64,000 nucleotides of DNA, taken from Nocardia brasiliensis ATCC 700358 (GTDB taxonomy: Bacteria > Actinomycetota > Actinomycetes > Mycobacteriales > Mycobacteriaceae). The stretch is taken from NCBI RefSeq assembly GCF_000250675.2, contig NC_018681.1, positions 1,240,001 through 1,304,000 of the forward strand, read 5' to 3'. The position numbers and the translations under genes are program-made. Shown one piece after another: positions 57,390 to 64,000 of the stretch (its first letter is position 1; each line of letters begins with the position of its first letter). The notes below the pieces were generated by a model that worked only from the letters and a program-made list of their open reading frames with translations, searched no databases and was not told the DNA's origin.

Positions 57390-58086
57390 CGACTCGCCGA
57401 CCCCGACTTTCGTTCGGCAGTTCGGACGGACCACCACTGCATGGAGAGATCGCGGCGAACGTCATCGTTCGCTGCGCGGACGGTAAGCAGGAACCCACAG
57501 CCGCACCGAGGGGCGGACCGGCACACCACCTTTCGACTCGACGCTGCGGATCGCCGCAGCAGGCGGCACCATCCGCAGCGAAAGTAGCGTCGCGACCGCG
57601 GCCCCGCGCACCCGGCCCCGGCATATTGGACAAGTAACAATGCGCTACCTGTGCACCTGCACAAGATCACTATTGCCAAACCGGCGCAACTCCTGCCCGT
57701 CGGCGACGGAAGCCGTTTGCTATCACCGCAGTAGGGCTGGCGTGGCGAAACGCGGTCGGCGTCGGCGCGCACGCCGTCCGGTGCTGTCGTCGCCGATAGG
57801 GCGGGTCGCCGAGTCGGCGCTGCGCGCGTTCGCCGGGATGTCGCCGCGATCTCCGCCGCGCCGATTGCGCCGCGGGCATGCGGGCCGCGCGACGCAGCCG
57901 AGTGGTGGCAGTCACAACAGACCGCACATCATGCATAGTGTGTGCCCATTCACAGGTGATCGAATTGGGCAACATGCTCAACAAAGTGAACAAAGGTTGT
58001 TCAAGTAGCGCTTTAAAGGCAGGGTATGCGGCAAGAAGTGCTCAACTAGGAAGGCGCCCGATCGGTGCTGACCGGAGGTGGACCGA
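57390..58086. other. 0.7-kb non-coding stretch upstream of the indolepyruvate oxidoreductase gene
   Basis: The longest gap in the window. Open frames on either strand here are Arg/Pro-rich with no family character. I see no tRNA-like or riboswitch-like structure. Near the 3' end is a compact repeat GAACA-AAGGT-TGTTC (57988-58002), inside AT-richer sequence 85 bases ahead of the start. The length leaves room for a leader, a small RNA or a decayed gene; none can be supported. Confidence 0.5.
57988..58002. promoter_or_regulatory. Inverted repeat before the indolepyruvate oxidoreductase gene
   Basis: Arms GAACA and TGTTC around AAGGT. Short but in an AT-richer patch 85 bases before the ATG; possible operator. 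Confidence 0.35.
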
Positions 58087-61000
58087 ATGACCGAGCTCGC
58101 CGATCACGACCTGATCCCGGCTCCGTATGACCTCGCCGACCGTTACCGCGTCGGCGCGGGCACCGTTGTCCTCACTGGCGTCCAGGCGATTGCCCGACAG
58201 CTGGTAGAGCAGCACGTGCGCGATCTGCGCGCGGGGCGCCGGGTCGGCACCTTCGTTTCGGGATACCAGGGCAGCCCGCTCGGCGGCGTCGACAAGATGC
58301 TCAGCGGCATGCCGAATGTGCTGGCCGAGCACGACATCGCGTTCGTCCCCGGCCTGAACGAGGAACTCGCGGCCACCTCGGTGTGGGGGAGTCAGGCCGA
58401 CCTGCCGGCCGGTGCGGCCACGCACGACGGCGTCGTCGGCGTCTGGTACGGCAAGGGCCCCGGCCTTGACCGCGCGACGGATGCGTTGCGGCACGCCAAT
58501 ATGTACGGCGCGAACGCGCGCGGCGGCGTGCTGCTGCTCGTCGGCGACGACCCGGCCTCCAAGTCTTCGACCGTGCCCGCGGTGAGCGAACGCTCGCTGG
58601 CCGCGATGGGCATTCCGGTGCTGTTCCCGCGCAACGCCCGCGAGATCATCACGATGGGTCTGCACGGGGTCGCGCTGTCGCGCGCCTCCGGCTGCCTGGT
58701 TGCGCTGAAGATCGTCGCCGATGTGGCCGACGGCGCCTGGACGGTCGAGGGCAACGTGGGCGACATCGACATCACGGTGCCCGAGATCACCTGGGAGGGG
58801 CGCCCGTTCAGCTACCTGCAGCGTCCGATGGCCGCGCCGACCGACAGCGTGATCGCCGAGGCGGATCTGTACGGGCCGCGCTGGGAGACGGTCAAGGCGT
58901 ACAGCACGCTCAACGAACTCGATGTGATCGAGGTGAACCCGGCCCAGGCCACGATCGGGATCGCCGCCACCGGAACGACTTTCGACGCGGTGCGGCAGGC
59001 CCTGATCGACCTGGGGGTGGACGACGAGGCGCTCATGCGGGCCGGGGTCCGGCTGCTGCGCATCGGCATGCCGTATCCGATTGCGCCGGAACGGGTCCGG
59101 CAGTTCGCCAAGGGGCTCACCCGGCTGGTGGTGGTCGAGGACAAGACCGCGTTCATCGAGACGCAGCTGCGTGAAATCCTCTACGGCACCGCCGATGCCC
59201 CCGAGATCATCGGTAAGCGCGACGCCGCGGGCCGCCCGCTGTTCAGTCAGGACGGCGAGCTCACCACCGGCCGGATCGCCAAGCCGCTGTGCCGCGCGCT
59301 CGACGGTTTCGTGGACATGAAACGACCGCTGCCGCAGCCGTTGTCGCTGGCCGTGCTGCCCGCCAAGCGCGCCGCCTACTTCTGCAGCGGCTGCCCGCAC
59401 AACCGCTCGACCGCCGTGCCGGAGGGCTCGCTGGCGGGCGGCGGCATCGGCTGCCACACCATGGTGACCATGTCCGGTCGCGAGGACAGCAAGGTCACCG
59501 GCCTCACCCAGATGGGCGGCGAAGGCGCGCAGTGGATCGGTCAGGCGCCGTTCACCGACGTGCCGCACCTGTTCCAGAACATCGGCGACGGAACGTATTT
59601 CCACTCCGGCCAGCTCGCCGTGCAGGCGTGTGTCGCGGCCAAGGTGAACATCACCTTCAAGCTGCTCTACAACGACGTCGTCGCGATGACCGGCGCGCAG
59701 GACGCCGAGGGCGCGCTCGCGGTGCCGCGGCTGACGCACAAGCTCGCCACCGAGGGCGTCGCGCAGATCATCATCTGCGCCGACGAGCCGAAGAAGTACC
59801 GCAAGCGTGACCTGGCCGCGGGCACCCGGTTGTGGCACCGCGACCGGCTCGACGAAGCGCAGCGCATCCTGCGCGAGATCCCCGGCGTCACCGTGCTCAT
59901 CTACGACCAGCACTGCGCCGCCGACGCGCGTCGTCAGCGCAAGCGGGGCACCCTGCCGGTACGCCAGACCCGGGTGGTCATCAACGAGGCGGTCTGCGAG
60001 GGCTGCGGTGACTGCGGCGTGAAGAGCAACTGCCTGTCGGTGCAGCCGGTGGACACCGAGTTCGGCCGGAAGACCCGGATCGATCAGACCTCGTGCAACA
60101 CCGATTACAGCTGCCTCGACGGCGACTGCCCGTCCTTCGTCACGGTGGAACTGCCCGATCCCGGGAAAGCCAAGAAGCGCAAGAGCACTCAGCGTCCCAC
60201 CCCGCCCGTGCTGCCCGACCTCCGGCAGGATCCGCCGACCACGACGCAGAACGTCTTCCTGGCCGGCATCGGCGGCACCGGCATCGTCACCGTGAACCAG
60301 GTGCTGGCGACCGCGGCGCTGCGCGCGGGCTACGACGTGGCGAGCCTCGACCAGATCGGGCTCAGCCAGAAGGCGGGCCCCGTCGTCTCGCACCTGCGGT
60401 TCGTCGCGGGCGAACTGGAGCCCGCGAACCGGCTGACCCCCGGCTCCGCGGACTGCATCGTCGCCTTCGACCTGCTCACCGCGACCGACAACAAGAACCT
60501 GGCCTACGGGTCGAAGGAGACCACGCTCTCGGTCGCCTCCACCAGCAAGACCCCGACCGGGGACATGGTCTACGACAAGTCGGTGCAGTACCCGGAGACG
60601 CCCGCGCTGCTGTCCCGGCTCGACCAGGCCTCGCGGGACCTGCGTTCGTTCGACGCGCTCGGCGCGGCGGAGGTGCTGTTCGGCAACACCGCGGCGGCCA
60701 ACTTCCTGATGGTCGGCGCCGCCTACCAGCTCGGCGGCCTGCGGCTGCCGGCGGCGGCGATCGAGGAGGCCATCGAGATCAACGGGGTCGCCGTGAACGC
60801 GAACATCGCGGCCTTCCGGTGGGGCCGGGTCGCGATCGCCCGCCCGGACGAGTTCGCCGCGGCGATCGGCCGTCCGCAGCCCGAACACGCCGAGATCAAG
60901 GTTCCGGCAGACCTTTTCGACACGCTGACCGCCACCGGTGAGACCCGGCGGCTGATCGAGCTGCGCGCCGCGGAGCTGATCGGGTTCCAGGGTGTCCGGG

Positions 61001-61560
61001 TCGCCCGGGACTACGTGACGACGATGCAGCGGGTGTGGACGGCGCAGGAGCAGGTCACCGGACGTACCGAGTTCAGTGAGCAGGCGGCGCGGGGTCTGTT
61101 CAAGTTCACCGCGTACAAGGACGAGTACGAGGTCGCGCGGCAGTTGATCGACCCGGCCTTCCTGAACCAGGTGGCGGATCAGCTGCCCGAGGGCACCAAC
61201 CTCACCTACAAGCTGCACCCCCCGATCCTGCGCGCCATGGGCCGCAAGAAGAAGATCGGCATCGGGCCGCGCGGGCATCTCGCCCTCAAGGTCCTGGCCA
61301 AGGGAAAGCGGCTGCGCGGCACCAAGTTCGACATCTTCGGCTACGCGCACGTCCGTCGCGTCGAGCGGGAACTGCTGGCGCATTACACGGAAATGGTGCT
61401 GGCACTGGCGGGTTCGCTCGACGAGGCGAGCTACGACCGCGCGGTCCAGGCCGCCGCGCTGGCCGACACGGTGCGTGGCTACGAGGGCGTCAAGCTCGCC
61501 AATGTGGAGGTGTACCGAAACAGCCTGCGCGACCTGGGCATCGAGCCGCCGCAGGTGTGA
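58087..61560 (+). CDS. Indolepyruvate ferredoxin oxidoreductase, fused alpha-gamma (IorA-IorB) type
   Basis: 1157 residues; GGAGGTGG precedes ATG 58087. A single chain contains all domains. First is the pyrimidine-binding/core region (VSGYQGSPLGGVDK) and the segment FVPGLNEELAATSVWGSQ. Next come the TPP-binding part (AYFCSGCPHNRSTAVPEGSL, GGGIGCHTMVTMSG), a Cys-rich Fe-S region (CEGCGDCGVKSNCLSV starting near residue 637, and later CLDGDC), and the gamma domain (FLAGIGGTGIVTVNQVLATA). It oxidatively decarboxylates aryl-pyruvates or branched 2-oxoacids to acyl-CoA with ferredoxin as acceptor. In aerobic actinobacteria such fused enzymes serve amino acid catabolism. Monocistronic. Confidence 0.92.
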   Translation: MTELADHDLIPAPYDLADRYRVGAGTVVLTGVQAIARQLVEQHVRDLRAGRRVGTFVSGYQGSPLGGVDKMLSGMPNVLAEHDIAFVPGLNEELAATSVWGSQADLPAGAATHDGVVGVWYGKGPGLDRATDALRHANMYGANARGGVLLLVGDDPASKSSTVPAVSERSLAAMGIPVLFPRNAREIITMGLHGVALSRASGCLVALKIVADVADGAWTVEGNVGDIDITVPEITWEGRPFSYLQRPMAAPTDSVIAEADLYGPRWETVKAYSTLNELDVIEVNPAQATIGIAATGTTFDAVRQALIDLGVDDEALMRAGVRLLRIGMPYPIAPERVRQFAKGLTRLVVVEDKTAFIETQLREILYGTADAPEIIGKRDAAGRPLFSQDGELTTGRIAKPLCRALDGFVDMKRPLPQPLSLAVLPAKRAAYFCSGCPHNRSTAVPEGSLAGGGIGCHTMVTMSGREDSKVTGLTQMGGEGAQWIGQAPFTDVPHLFQNIGDGTYFHSGQLAVQACVAAKVNITFKLLYNDVVAMTGAQDAEGALAVPRLTHKLATEGVAQIIICADEPKKYRKRDLAAGTRLWHRDRLDEAQRILREIPGVTVLIYDQHCAADARRQRKRGTLPVRQTRVVINEAVCEGCGDCGVKSNCLSVQPVDTEFGRKTRIDQTSCNTDYSCLDGDCPSFVTVELPDPGKAKKRKSTQRPTPPVLPDLRQDPPTTTQNVFLAGIGGTGIVTVNQVLATAALRAGYDVASLDQIGLSQKAGPVVSHLRFVAGELEPANRLTPGSADCIVAFDLLTATDNKNLAYGSKETTLSVASTSKTPTGDMVYDKSVQYPETPALLSRLDQASRDLRSFDALGAAEVLFGNTAAANFLMVGAAYQLGGLRLPAAAIEEAIEINGVAVNANIAAFRWGRVAIARPDEFAAAIGRPQPEHAEIKVPADLFDTLTATGETRRLIELRAAELIGFQGVRVARDYVTTMQRVWTAQEQVTGRTEFSEQAARGLFKFTAYKDEYEVARQLIDPAFLNQVADQLPEGTNLTYKLHPPILRAMGRKKKIGIGPRGHLALKVLAKGKRLRGTKFDIFGYAHVRRVERELLAHYTEMVLALAGSLDEASYDRAVQAAALADTVRGYEGVKLANVEVYRNSLRDLGIEPPQV

Positions 61561-61630
61561 AGCAGCGCGGCCTGGGCAGTAGGCCGCGCGCCTGGTCGAG
61601 CGTAAAGGCCACGCTCCCAGGCATATGAGA

Positions 61631-61663
61631 AGCGACCCGGAACCGCATCGGTTCCGGGTCGCT
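61631..61663. terminator. Terminator after the indolepyruvate oxidoreductase gene
   Basis: Perfect 14-base arms AGCGACCCGGAACC (61631-61644) and inverse (61650-61663) with a five-base loop (GCATC), ~70 bases past the stop; it lies between converging genes. Confidence 0.8.
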
Positions 61664-61682
61664 TCGCTGTCGGGACCACGCG

Positions 61683-61982
61683 TCAGGTGTTCGGCCTGCG
61701 GTGGCGGCAGACGGTGACGGCCAGGGTGGCCGGCGGGGTCAGCGTGAGAATCCCGAGCACGGCCACCACGAGCGGCGCCTGCGCGGGCAGGGCGAGGCAC
61801 AGGGCGACCACGCCTGCGGTGATGACGAGGGCGAGTACGGACACGCCGAAGCCGTGCCAGGTCCGGCGGCGGCCGAGCGTGCGGCCGCGCGGGGCCGGCA
61901 GCGGGGCGAGGGGCGCGGGATCGGGTGCGGGACCCGCCACGGCGGCATCGCTGCGGACGGGATCGGGCGTGAGCAGAGGCAC
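61683..61982 (-). CDS. Small two-helix membrane protein
   Basis: 99 residues. A Pro/Ala-rich N-terminus (MPLLTPDPVRSDAAVAGPAP) leads to two adjacent hydrophobic helices (GVSVLALVITAGVVALCLAL and PLVVAVLGILTLTPPATLAV) and a basic tail (CRHRRPNT). No family recognised; hypothetical inner-membrane protein. Downstream of the terminator, converging on the oxidoreductase gene. Confidence 0.6.
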   Translation of the reverse strand: MPLLTPDPVRSDAAVAGPAPDPAPLAPLPAPRGRTLGRRRTWHGFGVSVLALVITAGVVALCLALPAQAPLVVAVLGILTLTPPATLAVTVCRHRRPNT

Positions 61983-62387
61983 TGTCGTCTCTCAGGGTCA
62001 GTGGACAAGTCGCGCAGGCAATACCCGTTCGCCGGCGGCTCAATCAGCCCGAATCGGTCTGATTTTCCGACACCGCCGCGGCCATCCGAACCTCGATCGT
62101 GCACCGGGCCGGTCGCGGGCGACGAACTCCGGACCGGGAGCAACACTGGACGGCCCACCGGCGTGGTGCGGGGATCTCGTTGCCGCACGCCGGAGTTCGT
62201 ACCTGACGTGCACCCATCATAGCTGATGCGCATGGAGGCCTGTGCTGCGGCAACGCCTTCCGCGCGGCCGTCGCCGGGGCCGCCGGGAGAGCTTCTCAAA
62301 TCTGTTGCCCCGAAATGGAACCGATCGGTCATCCGCCGCGTCTAATCCCCTGACTAGACACAGTAAGGACAAAAGGTGGGGGTTTCC
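61983..62387. other. Intergenic region before the LuxR-type regulator
   Basis: About 400 bases with no supportable gene. Short frames exist (one at 62044-62253 on the minus strand encodes a Cys-containing 69-mer) but lack a ribosome-binding site or family character. The promoter of the regulator gene probably lies in the last 100 bases, where the sequence CCCTGACTAGACACAGTAAGG precedes GGGGG and the ATG. Confidence 0.4.
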
Positions 62388-63146
62388 ATGAACGCTTTGC
62401 AGCTGAGTCAGGGCATCGAGGCGACGGCCACGACCACCGCGTTCGCGCATCCGAGCCTGCGCGACTATCTGGATCCGGCGGACGGGCGGTGGGCCGGTCT
62501 GTTCGCCGCACCGTTGCGGCTCGAGTTCGCCGAGTACGACGAGTTGGGCGTCCGTCACGACACCGAGGGGGCGCCGATCGTGCTCCCCGTGCACACCGAG
62601 TGCCAGGCCGAACAGCTGCGCTCGATTCGGGCGCGGCACGCCATGACCCTGCTCGTCGCGGTCACCAACGACGTCACCGGTCATTCGACCTACCTGGCGA
62701 TCCGGGCCGGCGCCAACTTCGTCATCAACCTCGCGATCTCGATCGAGCGGCAAGCCGAGGTCCTGCGCGCCCGGCTGCTCGACCATGTCAGCGCGCAGCC
62801 GAGAAGGCCGCGTCCGCCGGTCCTGGGCGCGGTACCCGATCGCGCCACCGCCGCTCGCGAACCGCGCCCCGCCCGCGACGCAGTGCCCGCCGCCCCGAAC
62901 GGCCTGCGCGCCGCCACGCCGATCAACCGACCCGAGCTGGACGAATTCGACGCCCGCCTCCTGCGGATGCTGAAGACCTCGATGACCGTCGCCGAAATCG
63001 CCCGGCAGAACTACCTTTCGGAGCGGTCCATGTACCGCCGCATCCGTAATCTCTACGACGTCCTGGGCGTCTCGGGGCGCAACGATCTGGTGAACTCGGG
63101 TGCGCACGACCATCCCCGGGCTCCGCTCACCGTGCTTCGCGGCTGA
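62388..63146 (+). CDS. LuxR-type (helix-turn-helix) regulator with unrecognised N-terminal domain
   Basis: 252 residues from ATG 62388 (MNALQLSQGIEATATTTAFA); GTG 62376 is possible. The N-terminal ~135 residues (APIVLPVHTECQAEQLRSIR, TLLVAVTNDVTGHSTYLAIR, then GANFVINLAISIERQAEVLR) may be a degenerate receiver-like domain: strands and helices alternate but the phospho-acceptor pocket is not visible. A Pro/Arg-rich linker leads to a LuxR/GerE-type HTH: EFDARLLRMLKTSMTVAEIA, RQNYLSERSMYRRIRNLYDV, LGVSGRNDLVNSG. It probably regulates the adjacent DUF2283-like and ABC permease genes. Confidence 0.78.
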   Translation: MNALQLSQGIEATATTTAFAHPSLRDYLDPADGRWAGLFAAPLRLEFAEYDELGVRHDTEGAPIVLPVHTECQAEQLRSIRARHAMTLLVAVTNDVTGHSTYLAIRAGANFVINLAISIERQAEVLRARLLDHVSAQPRRPRPPVLGAVPDRATAAREPRPARDAVPAAPNGLRAATPINRPELDEFDARLLRMLKTSMTVAEIARQNYLSERSMYRRIRNLYDVLGVSGRNDLVNSGAHDHPRAPLTVLRG

Positions 63147-63220
63147 CCGGGCGCGGACCGGACGCACGGCAGCCGCACGCAGCGTCCGCGGCGACTCCAC
63201 GACTACCGAAGGATCCGAGC

Positions 63221-63478
63221 ATGAACCCCGACCTCATCGACTACGTGACCTGGGACGACCAGCACAACGTTGCCTACCTCGCACTACGGCAGAACACCGC
63301 CGGCCCGCGCTACGCCGCACGAACCCTCCCGGTCCAAGACAGCACGGACAACGAGGTGGTAGCCGCACTCGACTTCGGCGCGGACGGCGAACTGATCGGC
63401 ATCGAACTCCTGCGAGCCGACTCACAGTTGAGCGCCGCACTGAAGGCGAAGGCGCGCACAGCATCCGAAACGGAGTGA
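63221..63478 (+). CDS. DUF2283-like small protein
   Basis: 85 residues, MNPDLIDYVTWDDQHNVAYL..., with AAGGATCC before the ATG. The pattern of an N-terminal strand pair (YVTWDDQHNVAYLALRQ) and a later VVAALDFGADGELIGIELL strand is that of DUF2283 proteins (YDxxADALYI... DExGxVVGIEIL). The family is functionally unknown but often sits beside toxin-antitoxin or transporter genes. Between the LuxR-type gene (74 bases) and the ABC permease (73 bases), same strand. Confidence 0.7.
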   Translation: MNPDLIDYVTWDDQHNVAYLALRQNTAGPRYAARTLPVQDSTDNEVVAALDFGADGELIGIELLRADSQLSAALKAKARTASETE

Positions 63479-63551
63479 TCGGCGATTTGCCGTGAACCGT
63501 CCGGCTGCTACTCGCTACCTACCCGAGGAGACCGAAAGAACGAGGAGATCC

Positions 63552-64000
63552 ATGGCCACCACCGCACCACATCAGGGGCTCGAAATACGCCCCAGGCGGG
63601 ACCAACCCAGCCTGTGGCACGTCACGGCGACCGAACTGTCCAGGATGCGGCGCGGCTTCATCGGCTGGTTCGTGATCCTGGTGCCCATCGTCCTCACCGT
63701 TCCGCTCTATCCGATGTCGCTGGCTTCGCCGGAGGGCAAGTCCGGCCACGCGTGGATGGTGTTTCGCGACGTCACGCTCGAAGGTTGGGGCGTCCTCATT
63801 CCGATGACGGCTGCTCTGCTCGCCGCGCTCTCGGTGCGGGCCGACCAGGATGCCTGGCGGCTGCTCTTCTCGTATGCGGTACCGCGAACGAAGTACCTGC
63901 TGGGCAAGTACTTCGCGTTGGCCGCATTGTCCGCGGTCTCGACGACACTCCTGGCGGCACTGCTGTGTGTCGGTGCGGCGCTCGGCGGTCGGCTCGGCAG
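63552..64000 (+). CDS. ABC-2 type permease, N-terminal part (runs off window)
   Basis: The first 149 residues from MATTAPHQGLEIRPRRDQPS, with GAGGAGATCC before the ATG; no stop occurs before the window end. Two or three membrane segments are visible (RGFIGWFVILVPIVLTVPLY, WGVLIPMTAALLAALSVRAD and FALAALSAVSTTLLAALLCV). The segment ADQDAWRLLFSYAVPRTKYLLGKYFALAA is typical of permeases of the bacitracin/lantibiotic-immunity ABC type, which precede or follow an ATPase gene. The ATPase should lie beyond the right edge. It may be part of a self-immunity or antibiotic-resistance locus. Confidence 0.72.
   Translation, partial: MATTAPHQGLEIRPRRDQPSLWHVTATELSRMRRGFIGWFVILVPIVLTVPLYPMSLASPEGKSGHAWMVFRDVTLEGWGVLIPMTAALLAALSVRADQDAWRLLFSYAVPRTKYLLGKYFALAALSAVSTTLLAALLCVGAALGGRLG

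Noticed and set aside
58042..62043. A 1333-codon open frame on the minus strand opposite the indolepyruvate oxidoreductase gene
   Set aside because: It is the antisense of a clearly coding gene with all family motifs; its peptide is Arg/Gly/Leu/Val-rich with no family character, as typical for high-GC shadow frames.
62044..62253. A 69-residue Cys-containing frame that might be a RiPP precursor
   Set aside because: No ribosome-binding site, Arg-rich composition, no leader/core pattern; indistinguishable from a chance frame in high-GC DNA.

Overview
The window is high-GC actinobacterial chromosome, almost certainly Nocardia or a very close mycolic-acid relative. I infer this from recall of families, not from a search. 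The main evidence is the gene order lhr-nei2, glpD-lpdA, an Rv3304-like gene, amiA1/amiB1, punA(deoD)-pmmB-upp, an Rv3311-like gene, add-deoA-cdd and sdhCDAB. This is the order of the Mycobacterium tuberculosis Rv3296-Rv3319 region with Nocardia-type genes inserted. No rRNA, tRNA, CRISPR array, insertion sequence or prophage was seen. Both window edges cut genes (a BrkB/YihY membrane protein at the left, an ABC-2 permease at the right).

Layout. 1-5 kb: end of a BrkB-like protein, a D-Ala-D-Ala carboxypeptidase, a divergent MFS exporter with its TetR regulator and a strong palindromic operator, and phenylalanine 4-hydroxylase. 5-14.5 kb: an orphan VapB-like antitoxin, a lipoprotein TAP-type hydrolase, RadC, a His-rich five-helix membrane protein behind an AT-richer gap, a Tat-exported PhoD phosphatase, a secreted glycine/alanine protein with 7/21-residue repeats and a hexanucleotide tract, a PPOX/F420-type protein, and a GT-C-like membrane protein carrying a 57-bp minisatellite. 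14.6-22.4 kb: succinate dehydrogenase (sdhCDAB) divergent from the pyrimidine/purine salvage genes cdd, deoA and add, plus a hotdog-like protein. 22.4-30 kb: an Rv3311-like acidic protein behind a small type-VII-secretion-style operon (EspC-like target, NlpC/P60 hydrolase, two YbaB-like proteins, a possible 24-residue ORF), then upp, a zinc-ribbon protein and punA-pmmB.

29.5-38.6 kb: an enoyl-CoA hydratase-like protein, two M20 amidohydrolases, a gamma-glutamylcyclotransferase-like protein, LpdA-type quinone reductase, two cell-envelope Pro-rich proteins, and a PLP aminotransferase behind two perfect palindromes. 38.7-47.2 kb: small secreted proteins, glpK and glpD (divergent glycerol catabolism), a two-component system whose response-regulator start codon lies in a hairpin, and an HpnE-like amine oxidase/TetR operon with its operator. 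47.4-53.5 kb: Nei2, Lhr helicase and a histidine phosphatase. 53.5-64 kb: TetR, a patatin-SDR operon, a secreted lipase, a 0.7-kb gap, a fused indolepyruvate ferredoxin oxidoreductase, and the start of a LuxR-type regulator / DUF2283-like / ABC permease locus that continues beyond the window.

Functionally the core is nucleoside salvage (Cdd, DeoA, Add, PunA, PmmB, Upp), respiration and redox (SDH, GlpD, LpdA) and DNA repair (Lhr, Nei2, RadC). The accessory genes concern the cell envelope, secretion and small-molecule efflux. The best candidates for undescribed biology are the stand-alone type-VII-like operon, the two repeat-bearing envelope proteins, the hairpin-sequestered response regulator start, and the locus opening at the right edge.
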